64,000 nt of DNA from Vibrio sp. AND4 (lineage in GTDB: Bacteria > Pseudomonadota > Gammaproteobacteria > Enterobacterales > Vibrionaceae), in assembly GCF_000171815.1 (NCBI RefSeq), contig NZ_ABGR01000001.1, positions 558,001 through 622,000 on the forward strand, given 5' to 3'. Every line of letters begins with the position of its first letter. Positions within the stretch are counted from its first letter, which is position 1. Shown here piece after piece: positions 15,902-24,068 of the stretch. The notes below the pieces were generated by a model, which saw only the letters and a program-made list of their open reading frames with translations, was not told the origin of the DNA and made no database searches. Position numbers and translations under genes: made by a program.

Positions 15902-18602
15902 GAAAATCAACCTCGTTCTCAATACGGCGGTACACGGTTTAGAGCAGATTGTTTCAACCACAACCGCCACTGAGCGTCTTACCTCGGCATTAGAGCAGCA
16001 GCGCGGTGAGGTGATATCGCTCAACACTAAGCTCAAACAGATAAACGGGTTTGAGGCGGCGAAGAGAAGCGCAGGGAAACTGGCTGGGCAACTTAATACG
16101 GCGAAAGCCAATGTTGAGAAACTGGGGCGAGAACTCGAGGAAAATAAGCAGCGCACATCGGGTCTTAGGGTCGAATACAGCAAAACCCAATCTGAGATCA
16201 AGAAGCTAAATTCTCAGATGAAAAAGGCCTCGGGTGAGGGCGCGGTTGAATTAAAAAACCGTCTTAATGAAGCGCAAAAGCGGCTCGACTCTTTCAATGA
16301 TGAAATTCATCAGGGCAAGGTCAGGACCAATGAGCTTAACCTGGCTTATAAATCGGCGAGTAAGCGCGTCACCCAACTGACGGACAAGCAATCTAAGCAA
16401 AGCGACAAGCTCAAACGTTTAGGCTCGGCATTAAAGGCTTCGGGTATACAGACCGAGCGTTTAAGTGATGAGCAACGAAAACTGGAAGCGCAGGCCGATA
16501 AAGCCACCACGGCAATAGCGAGACAGAATCGTCATTTGAAAGAGATGAAATCAATTCAGTCACGAATTGATAGCCGCGATGCCAAATTGGGTGAGATTGG
16601 TGGGCAAGCGGCGTCACTGACAATGGCGGCTGCGCCTATTGCAGCGTCGGTGTGGTCAGCGGTGAAGAACGAAAGCTCGTTCGCTGACGTGAAGAAAGTC
16701 GTGGATATGACACCAGAAGAAGCCAGCTCGATGCGCAGCTGGGCTTTGAAAACGTCAACGCAAACCCCGATGAGCGCGAATGACATCAATGCGATGTTGG
16801 CAGCGGGTGGCCAAAGTGGCATTAAGGACCAATCCGAGCTTAAACAGTTTGTGTTGGACTCGGCGAAAATGGGCGTCGCTTTTGATATGGAAGCTGAACA
16901 AGCCGGTGAGACGCTCGCGGTGTTTAAAGCGGCGTTAGGATTAGATCAAAACGGGGCGATGGGCCTTGCTGGTCTCGCCAACCACCTATCGAACAACTCG
17001 AATGCAAAAGGCAAAGATATTGCCGGTGTAATTGCTCGCCAAGGCGCGTCAGCCAAAATGGCGGGGTTCTCCGTTCAAGAGGCCGCTGCACTTTCGGCGT
17101 CGATGCTTTCTGCAGGTATGGGCGAAGAGCGCTCGGCAACCGCACTTAAGAATATTTCCGGTCGCTTAACGCTTGGCGGCGCAGCAACCAGAGCGCAGAA
17201 AACCGCGTTATCCACCATCGGCTTTGACTCCGTCAGTCTCGCTTCATCCATGCAAGACGATGCTTCGGGTACCTTACTGCAAGTGCTTGAAGCGATAAAA
17301 GATGCGCCATTAGAAGAGCAAAGCGCACTCATCACTCAAATCTTTGGTGAGGAAGCCAAAGGGGCGGTGGCGTCATTGGCGGGAAACACGGATCTGTTTC
17401 GCAAAACACTCACGTTGGCCAAGCAAGGGCAAGATATTCATATTCAGTCATTACAAGACGAATATGAGGCGAGGGTAAACACCAGTCAAAACGGCATCTC
17501 TCAATTCATCAATAAAGTGAACCGGCTAAGCGTGGTCATTGGCAGCGCGCTTTTACCGGCGCTTAATTGGGTGCTCGAGCCTCTGGGTGATGGCATCACT
17601 TTATTAGCGGACTTTGCTGAAGCGAACCAGGGCGTGACTGCTGCAGTGGGCATTGGCGTTGCTGGCTTGATCGCATTAAAAGGCGCGATGTTAGCCGGCA
17701 AAGCCGCTTCGCTTATCTTTGGTAACACGCTGGATAAAGGGCGCTTGTTTCGAAAGGGCTTAAACCGCGAGACACAACAAAGCGGTCGAGCAGCGGCGTA
17801 CGCAACCAAGCAACTGAGTCGATTGAATCAAACCATGATGAACATGGGTTCTGGTCGCGGTACCAGTGGTCGACGGTCAAGAAGAACAATGCCTCCGGCC
17901 AGATTGCGATCACGAAATCCATTAGCGCGAGCCTACAACGTAGCTGGCACCATGATGACTGCCAACAACGGGGCATTGCCCTTGGCACTAGGAGGAGGTG
18001 CGTTGGCCATGACACCTGCAATCGCCATGGCGCAAGACGGCATCGGATTGGCTGGCGATATCGCCCAAGGCGCGGGTAAGTTAGGGGTTGGTAAGTTGCT
18101 TAGGCCATTAGATATGGCAATCAGTGCCGGCAACATTGCGACTGCCGTGACTGAGGGTGACACCAAAACAGCGATGACCGAAGGTGGTGGTTTGCTTGGC
18201 AGCATGGGCGGCGCGGCACTTGGCGCAAGCATTGGCACCATGATCTTCCCTGGTGTGGGTACTGTGATTGGTGGCCTTGCGGGTTCGCTGATTGGCGATC
18301 TCGGCGGCGAAATGCTTGGGGGATGGTTTGGCGACAAGTTAGATGCTCCAGATGACAAACTCATGGCATCAGAAACCGTCTCTGAAAAGTTGGTCGAGAA
18401 AGAGAGAAGTGACGCCCGCGTAACACCCAACGTCACGTTCAAAACGGATGTGGCCATTCAAGCCGCACCAGGCATGGACGAACAACAAATTGCGGCCCAG
18501 GTCAGTGCTCAAATCGAACAACAAATGAAGGCCCAATACGAGGTTTTCACTGGGCTTACCATCGATGATTCCATCAGCGTATCAGCGATTGATAGGGGGT
18601 AA
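15894..18602 (+). CDS. Tail tape measure protein (P2 gpT-like)
   Basis: At 902 residues this is the longest phage gene in the window. A coiled-coil region covers about residues 20-225. A TP901-type core follows (SFADVKKVVDMTPEEASSMR, then ANDINAMLAAGGQSGIKDQSELKQFV). Gly/Ala-rich hydrophobic segments at about 585-610 and 690-820 are expected in tape measures that insert in the host membrane. Its length sets tail length. It starts inside the E' frame and is followed after 2 bases by gpU. Confidence 0.93.
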   Translation: MSEKINLVLNTAVHGLEQIVSTTTATERLTSALEQQRGEVISLNTKLKQINGFEAAKRSAGKLAGQLNTAKANVEKLGRELEENKQRTSGLRVEYSKTQSEIKKLNSQMKKASGEGAVELKNRLNEAQKRLDSFNDEIHQGKVRTNELNLAYKSASKRVTQLTDKQSKQSDKLKRLGSALKASGIQTERLSDEQRKLEAQADKATTAIARQNRHLKEMKSIQSRIDSRDAKLGEIGGQAASLTMAAAPIAASVWSAVKNESSFADVKKVVDMTPEEASSMRSWALKTSTQTPMSANDINAMLAAGGQSGIKDQSELKQFVLDSAKMGVAFDMEAEQAGETLAVFKAALGLDQNGAMGLAGLANHLSNNSNAKGKDIAGVIARQGASAKMAGFSVQEAAALSASMLSAGMGEERSATALKNISGRLTLGGAATRAQKTALSTIGFDSVSLASSMQDDASGTLLQVLEAIKDAPLEEQSALITQIFGEEAKGAVASLAGNTDLFRKTLTLAKQGQDIHIQSLQDEYEARVNTSQNGISQFINKVNRLSVVIGSALLPALNWVLEPLGDGITLLADFAEANQGVTAAVGIGVAGLIALKGAMLAGKAASLIFGNTLDKGRLFRKGLNRETQQSGRAAAYATKQLSRLNQTMMNMGSGRGTSGRRSRRTMPPARLRSRNPLARAYNVAGTMMTANNGALPLALGGGALAMTPAIAMAQDGIGLAGDIAQGAGKLGVGKLLRPLDMAISAGNIATAVTEGDTKTAMTEGGGLLGSMGGAALGASIGTMIFPGVGTVIGGLAGSLIGDLGGEMLGGWFGDKLDAPDDKLMASETVSEKLVEKERSDARVTPNVTFKTDVAIQAAPGMDEQQIAAQVSAQIEQQMKAQYEVFTGLTIDDSISVSAIDRG

Positions 18603-18604
18603 CT

Positions 18605-18973
18605 ATGCATCATTTAGTGATCGGGGAATTCGTGTTTTCGGTTGGAGATAAAACGCCCATTACCAAGTTTGATAGGACGACGGTGGGCGCTTATTCCGAG
18701 ATTGGCCTGATTGATAATGCGCGCTCTGAACGAACCGGCAGACCACTTGAAACCATCGACATCACCGCAAAGTGGCTGCAATACCATTCGGCGAAGTCAG
18801 TGGATGCCATGCGAGCTTTGATTGATGAGCCTCAACAGGTCAGTGATGGTCAGGGCTTTAACCTTGGCCGTTGGACTATTAAGCAGATCAAAGAAGGGCG
18901 AAGCGAACTTATCCATGATGGCCGCGCCATGGTGACAGACGTGTCCTTACAATTATTGGAGTATCGAGGATGA
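18605..18973 (+). CDS. Tail completion protein gpU
   Basis: The 122-residue protein fits the P2 gpU family: an N-terminal IGEFVFSVGDKTPITKFDR stretch and a C-terminal WTIKQIKEGRSELIHDGRA, close to the conserved U pattern. gpU contributes to tail tip completion. Its stop overlaps the gpX start by 4 bases. Confidence 0.88.
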   Translation: MHHLVIGEFVFSVGDKTPITKFDRTTVGAYSEIGLIDNARSERTGRPLETIDITAKWLQYHSAKSVDAMRALIDEPQQVSDGQGFNLGRWTIKQIKEGRSELIHDGRAMVTDVSLQLLEYRG

Positions 18974-19173
18974 AACGATTAGCCAACAAAGGCGAGTTGA
19001 TCACCGACTTACTTTTCAAACAAACAGGCCAAGACAGTGATCAATTAGAAGTCGAGTTTTATCGCCTCAATCCGCACGTTCGAGGCGAAATCTTCACTGC
19101 AGATACCTACGTTTCTATTCCAGAAATATCGACAGTAAAACCCACTCAATCCGTTACGAGGTCTTGGGACTGA
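18970..19173 (+). CDS. Tail protein gpX (LysM-like)
   Basis: The 67-residue protein has the gpX/LysM-like pattern, ending in the ADTYVSIPEI segment typical of P2 gpX, a short peptidoglycan-binding-type domain near the tail hub. It lies between U and D exactly as in P2, and its TGA shares bases with the D start (TGATG). Confidence 0.88.
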   Translation: MKRLANKGELITDLLFKQTGQDSDQLEVEFYRLNPHVRGEIFTADTYVSIPEISTVKPTQSVTRSWD

Positions 19174-20147
19174 TGTTCAAACTTATCGGTAAAAATAGCG
19201 AGCTGTTATTGGCTCGCCTGAAATCTTGGCGCTTGTCAGATGGCAACGGCATTGAGGGGGACAGCCTCTCATTGACGATCAATTCTGATGATATCGAAGG
19301 CATTCCACCAAAGGGTGAGCAGTACTCGGTCTATTTGGGTGACGTGCTGCGTGATGAATTTCAAATATCAAAGCGTTCTATTAGCTTGCATCCCCGTGAG
19401 GTGGTGTTGGTGCTGTCTGTTGCTCCGTTTAGCATCAAAGACGAAACCGGATATCGAGAGCGTAAATCGATGAGTTGGGATAACACAACCCTGGCTCAAG
19501 TCGTGGCAGACAATGTTGCTCCTCATGGCTTTCAAGCTTTTGTGCATCCGAGATTACAAAAAATTGAAATCGCGCATCTCGATCGAACCGATGAAAGCAC
19601 GCCGTCGTTTTTGTACCGGCTTGCCAAACAATACGATGCGGTGGCCAAGCCCATCGATGGCCGCTTTATATTTGCGCCCAAAGGCGAGGCGAAAAGTGCC
19701 AGTGGCAAAGACATCGAGGCAGTGACGTTGTCACAGCCAAACGGGAACAATCCCCAGCTACCGAACTTCATTAATGTCAGCATCGACCTTGATGGTCGTA
19801 CGGATGTCACTGGTGTTAAGGCCTTTTATCTTTCAACTGAAGATGGCACGCGCCAAGAAGTGAGAAAAGGGAAAGCGCCGTTTCGAACCATTGGCAAAGA
19901 CAGAAATAGTAAGCAGGAGGCAGAGCAAGCGTGTGCGAGCGAACTAAGAAAACTGCAGCGAGAGGGGCGAAAACTCAGCATAGAAGCGCCGCCCAATCCC
20001 GCTGTGTTTGCCGAGGGTTTGCTGGTTCTCGACACTTCTTTCCCTGGCGTATTTCAAGGAACCTGCTCAATCGACAGTGTTTCGTTTTCTGGCCAAGGTC
20101 TACAGCCAAGGCGAATGAGCATCAAAGCCACGTTAACGGGGGAATAG
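19173..20147 (+). CDS. Phage late control/tail hub protein gpD
   Basis: The start is ATG at 19173, overlapping the gpX stop; the frame is open from a TTG at 19164. The 324-residue protein belongs to the P2 gpD family (gp27-like hub): an RLKSWRLSDGNGIEGDSLSLTI start and ESTPSFLYRLAKQYDAVAKP in the middle. It forms the hub that connects spike and tube. In P2 this is the last late gene; here the integrase follows after one base. Confidence 0.9.
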   Translation: MFKLIGKNSELLLARLKSWRLSDGNGIEGDSLSLTINSDDIEGIPPKGEQYSVYLGDVLRDEFQISKRSISLHPREVVLVLSVAPFSIKDETGYRERKSMSWDNTTLAQVVADNVAPHGFQAFVHPRLQKIEIAHLDRTDESTPSFLYRLAKQYDAVAKPIDGRFIFAPKGEAKSASGKDIEAVTLSQPNGNNPQLPNFINVSIDLDGRTDVTGVKAFYLSTEDGTRQEVRKGKAPFRTIGKDRNSKQEAEQACASELRKLQREGRKLSIEAPPNPAVFAEGLLVLDTSFPGVFQGTCSIDSVSFSGQGLQPRRMSIKATLTGE

Positions 20148-20148
20148 A

Positions 20149-21381
20149 ATGATCACGTTGAATTCTGGCGTTCATTACACATCGACGGTCCGCTGTAAGA
20201 TCTCTGATGCGCAGATCAAAAGACATTCAAAACGCCGTCATGTGAGACAGCTGAAGGACGAACGATACTCGGTGTATTTGCGTTACAAGAAAAACAGAGA
20301 GCACGGCTCTTGGGTCTTTTATGAGTACAGCGGCGGTAAGCAAACTGCCCATGTTTTTGGCAAGTACCCAAACTTAAGCGCCAAGTTCATCCCTGAAGTG
20401 GTGGAGCACATCGTAAAAGAACTCTCCACCGGTGTTCGAGCTCGCTCTAATGAGTTTATTACCGTCGATGAGCTTTTGGTCTGGTATTTAGATATGGAAG
20501 CTCGCAGCGGACTCATATCAAAAGGCCGCCTTACTTCACTCAAGGCCATGATTGAAAATCACCTTATCTCTTGTCTTCACGGTGTGGAGATTGCCGGGCT
20601 TTCCCATCGTGAAGTTGAAAAGCAGCTGATGAAGCCCTTGCGTGAGGGGATGTACTCAATCAGTTATATTCGCTCCATCTTCCAGGCATTAAAAGTGGCC
20701 TTTAACCGGGCAAAAAAGATGAACAAGATTGGACACAATCCACTTAACGACATGGTGTTTACAGACTTCCTAAAGGCCAAAATCCAGCCGAAAGGATGTA
20801 AATTACTCGTTGGCCACACTCCCGACTTACTGCAGCAATTTGGTGATGCCGAGCCTTTAACCCGAATGTTGTGTTTGATGATGCTTAGCCACGGAACGCG
20901 GATTGGAGAAACCCGTAAGGCGAAGTGGTGCAACGTTTGTTTTGTTACCAAGCGGTGGCGAATACCGGTGCGTGACACAAAGACAAGGAAAGAGATCATA
21001 TACCCACTGACCGATGAATGGGTCACTCTGCTGCAAGCCTACAAAGCATGGCAACTGGCCAACGGTTATAAAGGGAACAACCTCTTTCCTTCCTGCAAGC
21101 GCGATCGAAGCCCACTATCCAGTGCCACGGCAACTCAGATGGTAAAGACGGTAGCGAAGGGGAATTGGACCGCTCACGACTTAAGAAAGCTCGCACGGAC
21201 TGTATGGGCCGACATTGGTATTGATTACCTGGTTGCAGAGACACTATTGAATCACGCCAAGGGAAAACTCGAGCAAGCGTACATTCACACTCACATCGAA
21301 CTGCAGAAGTCAGAAGCCCTTAAAACCTATCATTTGTGGCTAAAAAATTGCTGGCGAAGCTGTTATATACCTGATTTTTAA
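20149..21381 (+). CDS. Prophage tyrosine recombinase (integrase)
   Basis: The 410-residue protein has an N-terminal arm-binding-type domain, a core-binding domain (about 100-210) and a catalytic domain. Likely catalytic residues are Arg251 (GTRIGE), Lys278 (TKT), His343 and Arg346 (HDLR), His369 (LNH) and Tyr378 (QAYIHTH). It would integrate and, with an excisionase not seen here, excise the prophage. It begins one base after gpD on the same strand, an unusual position that would place it under late transcription unless it has its own promoter inside gpD. Confidence 0.93.
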   Translation: MITLNSGVHYTSTVRCKISDAQIKRHSKRRHVRQLKDERYSVYLRYKKNREHGSWVFYEYSGGKQTAHVFGKYPNLSAKFIPEVVEHIVKELSTGVRARSNEFITVDELLVWYLDMEARSGLISKGRLTSLKAMIENHLISCLHGVEIAGLSHREVEKQLMKPLREGMYSISYIRSIFQALKVAFNRAKKMNKIGHNPLNDMVFTDFLKAKIQPKGCKLLVGHTPDLLQQFGDAEPLTRMLCLMMLSHGTRIGETRKAKWCNVCFVTKRWRIPVRDTKTRKEIIYPLTDEWVTLLQAYKAWQLANGYKGNNLFPSCKRDRSPLSSATATQMVKTVAKGNWTAHDLRKLARTVWADIGIDYLVAETLLNHAKGKLEQAYIHTHIELQKSEALKTYHLWLKNCWRSCYIPDF

Positions 21382-21461
21382 AAAATCTTCATCTTCAAAT
21401 TCATCATTAAAATCAACAACTAAACGCCATTTAAAATTTAATTGCAGAGGACAGTATTAGC

Positions 21462-21785
21462 ATGGGTAATTTTGAGCAAAAAGGTGAGCTGAATCACATT
21501 TTAGTGGCCGCTGCGCAACTTGCTCCGCACCAGGTGAAATGGGTGAAGTTAAGCAAGACACAATTAAAGGTATTGGATTCGATAAAACAGGGGGAAGAAG
21601 TGACAGCGCAACAAATTTCTGAACGATGTAATTTGTCACCGAGTTGGGCAAGTTCTAATTTACGAAATTTATATCAGAGATGTTATCTGGCAAGAACAAA
21701 TGTTGGATTGGATTTTGGAGGAATAGAATTTAGGTATCGTCGTTTGATTTCTTGCCGCTCCACATTCAAAGAGACGAGCGTTTAA
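21462..21785 (+). CDS. Small winged-helix-like DNA-binding protein
   Basis: The 107-residue protein contains a MarR/GntR-like helix-turn-helix pattern at about residues 33-70 (LKVLDSIKQGEEVTAQQISE, then SPSWASSNLRNLYQRCYLAR). A recognition helix and wing seem likely. It lies 80 bases after the integrase on the same strand, in A+T-rich DNA. It could be a phage regulator or a gene picked up at the phage border; I cannot name a family. Confidence 0.6.
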   Translation: MGNFEQKGELNHILVAAAQLAPHQVKWVKLSKTQLKVLDSIKQGEEVTAQQISERCNLSPSWASSNLRNLYQRCYLARTNVGLDFGGIEFRYRRLISCRSTFKETSV

Positions 21786-22010
21786 GCGTGCTGACGCCGT
21801 GATGAGGGCGAAACGGGGTGGGGGATTTATATCTACAAATCAATCACATAGGTTCTTCTGGGCGCTGCAGGAATTCAAACGCGGCTACAGCTCGCGAAAT
21901 GAAAATTTTTCGGGTCATATGGCCACCACCACTGGCAAGGCGCTTAATGGTGAAAACTGAGCTTAACTGCTGAGCGTGATGCGTAACGCAGGGGAGGAAA
22001 CTCCTTGTTT
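21786..22010. other. Junction between prophage side and cassette array, no gene seen
   Basis: This stretch separates the winged-helix gene from the first attC-like site. Short open frames exist on both strands but none has a convincing start and ribosome-binding site. It could contain the prophage attachment core, which I cannot identify without the left end. Confidence 0.4.
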
Positions 22011-22070
22011 GCAAAAAAAACGCGTGGTACAAATGCCACGCGTTGCGAATCAATCTTAAAAGACTGTTAG
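22011..22070 (-). repeat. Truncated integron attC-like site
   Basis: Only the half of a VCR-like site adjacent to the cassette gene is visible. The inverted repeat GCGTGG/CCACGC and the flanking GCGAATCAATCTT...GTTAG match the other attC sites, but the outer half (the AAGGTGG...GCGTTA part) is missing. The array may have been cut here by another insertion. Confidence 0.6.
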
Positions 22071-22072
22071 GT

Positions 22073-22399
22073 TTATTTTCCACCCACATTGTGCACTCTG
22101 ATATATCTATTCGCACAGTCTCCTTGACTATCATAACCAATGTAAGCCGGAGTTTTAGAGGTATGAAGTGTAAGTAGCCTCGAAAACATTCTGTTTGCAG
22201 CGGCCTCTTTTAAGTCCGAACCAATAGCGAAATATTCAGGGTTACATGATGGGTGTGATGTTGGTTGGTTCGCCAACTTAAATAAAACTAAACCACTTGG
22301 GTATGTATATATATGGGTAATATTACCTTCAGTATTTTTATCATATCCGGCCCAAGCTGTTGATGAAAACACCATTAAAAAACATAAAAACAAACGCAT
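22073..22399 (-). CDS. Cassette-encoded small secreted protein 1 (SubB-like family)
   Basis: The 108-residue precursor has a clear signal peptide (cleavage about AWA-GY, residue 17). The mature part shares a pattern with three neighbours: G-x-I-x-x-I-x-x-Y, a Cys in the middle (PSCNPEYFAI), NRMFSRLLTLHTSKTP, and a second Cys (GDCANRYIRV) before the end. The two cysteines probably form a disulfide. The layout resembles, by recall, the B subunit of subtilase cytotoxin (OB fold), so a binding function is possible. It is bounded by attC-like sites and is read in cassette orientation. Confidence 0.65.
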   Translation of the reverse strand: MRLFLCFLMVFSSTAWAGYDKNTEGNITHIYTYPSGLVLFKLANQPTSHPSCNPEYFAIGSDLKEAAANRMFSRLLTLHTSKTPAYIGYDSQGDCANRYIRVHNVGGK

Positions 22400-22437
22400 A
22401 TTAACTCCTTTATTTAGCTTTCTTTTTATTAATAAAA

Positions 22438-22561
22438 TCTAACGCTTTGTGAAGGGGCGAGCAGCATAATACCGAGGCACCCGTGTGCCACCTTAAAAAC
22501 CAAAACCAACGCATAGTAAAATGCCATGCGTGGTGAATCCGGCTTGAAGCTTTTGTTATAT
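22438..22561 (-). repeat. VCR-like attC site
   Basis: About 124 bases between cassettes 2 and 1. On the minus strand it begins TAACAAAAGCTTCAAGCCGG, contains GCATGGCATTTTACTATGCG and the AAGGTGGCACACGGGTGCC segment, and ends GCGTTAG. This is the imperfect palindrome expected of Vibrio integron recombination sites. Confidence 0.8.
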
Positions 22562-22573
22562 CTTTTACTTGGA

Positions 22574-22891
22574 CTACTTATCTACAACATAGTTAATTTT
22601 GCAGCGATCGGAAATTTTTGATACTTCAGGGTTGGTTTGTATACAAATAGGGGTTTTGGCCATTTTTGCAGAGAGTAAAAAGCTATAAACAAGCTCCCTA
22701 TTGTTACCTTGCTGGGATAAATAGAACCCACCTGGACAAGCAGAAGGATTGTTGTCAAGCAGTACCCACACACCATAAGTATCGCCGCCTCCAACCCATG
22801 TGAACATTTTGTCTACGTTCCCACAATAATTAGACCAAGCAAACACATTAAAACTCATTAAATAAATAACTGCAGCAATAGAGAATCTCAT
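22574..22891 (-). CDS. Cassette-encoded small secreted protein 2 (SubB-like family, divergent)
   Basis: The 105-residue precursor has a signal peptide ending about NVFA-WS. The mature part keeps the family features: an aromatic N-terminus, a Cys in SACPGGFYL, the LLSAKMAKTP helix followed by a strand, and a late Cys (DRCKINYV). It also has an extra Cys near the N-terminus (NYCGNV). It is the most divergent of the four paralogues. It lies between two VCR-like sites, so it is a complete mobile cassette without a visible promoter. Confidence 0.6.
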   Translation of the reverse strand: MRFSIAAVIYLMSFNVFAWSNYCGNVDKMFTWVGGGDTYGVWVLLDNNPSACPGGFYLSQQGNNRELVYSFLLSAKMAKTPICIQTNPEVSKISDRCKINYVVDK

Positions 22892-22910
22892 TCTTAACTC
22901 CTAAAAAATA

Positions 22911-23032
22911 TAACGTTCTGTTAATCTGTGAGCAACGCAATGTCGAAGCCGTTGCATACCACCTTAAACACTAATATCAACGCATAGTAAAAATGCCATG
23001 CGTTATGAATCCGGCTTGAAGCGTTTGTAAGT
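22911..23032 (-). repeat. VCR-like attC site
   Basis: About 122 bases between cassettes 3 and 2. It has the same internal blocks as the 22438 site (GCATAGTAAAAATGCCATGCG, GAATCCGGCTTGAAGCG, ACCACCTTAAA), with a degenerate end (GTTTGTAAG) next to cassette 2's upstream neighbour. Confidence 0.75.
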
Positions 23033-23039
23033 AGTTTGC

Positions 23040-23384
23040 CTACCTTAGCCTTACAATCTGACGGAAAACGTTTTGATTTGTGCCCCATGGCTCACAACCA
23101 CCGGTATCAGAATAGGACACCACAACTGGACGACCTGAGGCCTGCGCAGCTAGTAACATTGAATACATTCTAGCTCTAGCTTCAGGAGAGATACTTTTAC
23201 TAATTGCAAATGTTGTTTTATCTGAACATGCAGATATATCACTACCAACATTAGATAAAGCAACTAGCACAGTTTCTGTATTCGAATATGTAGTTAAATT
23301 TGTTATCGTACCTGTGGTGTTAAGCCAGGCTGCATTAGCGCTAATGGAAAATAGCAATGCGGCGGCACCTATTAATGTTTTCAT
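23040..23384 (-). CDS. Cassette-encoded small secreted protein 3 (SubB-like family)
   Basis: The 114-residue precursor has a signal peptide ending about ANA-AW. The mature part shows the family pattern most clearly: GTITNLTTYS, a Cys in DISACSDKTTFAI, the helix RARMYSMLLAAQASGRPV, a strand VVVSYS, and Cys in GGCEPWG before RQIVRLR. The ISACS...helix...(S/T)G-x-PV order is what suggests a relation to the B subunit of subtilase cytotoxin. No catalytic A-subunit gene is adjacent. Confidence 0.65.
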   Translation of the reverse strand: MKTLIGAAALLFSISANAAWLNTTGTITNLTTYSNTETVLVALSNVGSDISACSDKTTFAISKSISPEARARMYSMLLAAQASGRPVVVSYSDTGGCEPWGTNQNVFRQIVRLR

Positions 23385-23399
23385 ACTATAAATTACCTT

Positions 23400-23469
23400 T
23401 GTACGTATTTAAAAAAACCGTGGCAAAAATGCCACACGTTGTGAATCAGTCTTGAGCAGATTGTTATAT
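23400..23469 (-). repeat. Short attC-like site
   Basis: About 70 bases between cassettes 4 and 3 with the hairpin GTGGC...GCCAC and the flanking GTGAATCAGTCTTGAGCAGATTG block. It lacks the long outer arm seen in its neighbours, so it may be a shorter attC class or a deleted VCR-like site. Confidence 0.6.
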
Positions 23470-23937
23470 TTTATTTTCTACATAGCTCGGGACATCAACT
23501 TTTTCCCCACCTTGAGAAAAGTGATACTCAAGTTCATAAGCTAATTTCTCTAGCGGTGCATTTTTATAGCCAACACTTTGAACCTCGGCTATGTAGCGTT
23601 GCAAAAAGCCGGGAGCGCCAAGAGTTTTCCATTGAGCAACATGAACTAACTCGTGAAAGTGCAGTCCTAGGTCCTCAGCGACTGTCGATAGAATATAATA
23701 AGTGTTCTTGTATGTAATACCTTGAAATTCCTCATCAAGAAAGGCACCTAAGCCCGCTTCGCGTAATTCTGGGAAATCTGGCTTTGGGAGACTATCAACG
23801 ATCACAAAATATGAGTCAGCTAGAAATTCATCGGAGTAAAAGCCGGCGAACTGACGCGCAAGCAACGAACAACTTTTTCGTTGGCTAGAAAACCTTTCGT
23901 TCGTTAAATCAATCCATTCTTCGATTATGTTTAGCAT
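23464..23937 (-). CDS. Cassette-encoded HExxH metallopeptidase-like protein
   Basis: The start at 23937 gives 157 residues (MLNIIEEW); the frame extends 22 codons further into the attC site without signals. The motif FHELVHVAQW contains HExxH, followed about 40 residues later by an acidic helix (PLEKLAYELEY) that could supply the third zinc ligand, as in DUF4157-like peptidases. There is no signal peptide, so it may act in the cytoplasm or be delivered by another route. It could equally be an inactive or specialised enzyme. Confidence 0.6.
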   Translation of the reverse strand: MLNIIEEWIDLTNERFSSQRKSCSLLARQFAGFYSDEFLADSYFVIVDSLPKPDFPELREAGLGAFLDEEFQGITYKNTYYILSTVAEDLGLHFHELVHVAQWKTLGAPGFLQRYIAEVQSVGYKNAPLEKLAYELEYHFSQGGEKVDVPSYVENKI

Positions 23938-23955
23938 GGGGGATTCCAGTAAAAT

Positions 23956-24058
23956 ATAACGCCGTATTAAGGTGTGAGGCACGCAATACCGAAGCATCCG
24001 CATACCACCTTAAAAACAAAAATCAACGCATTGTGTGTCGGTTTGAAAACTTTGTTAT
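23956..24058 (-). repeat. VCR-like attC site
   Basis: About 103 bases between cassettes 5 and 4. On the minus strand it starts TAACAAAGTTTTCAAACCG, has AATGCGTTGATTTTTG and AAGGTGGTATGCGG blocks, and ends GCGTTAT, matching the others in order and spacing. Confidence 0.8.
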
Positions 24059-24068
24059 GTTTATTTAA

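Noticed and set aside
21844..22140. A 98-codon minus-strand open frame across the first attC-like site
   Set aside because: It runs through the attC hairpin and overlaps the cassette 1 gene in another frame, with no ribosome-binding site; treated as chance.
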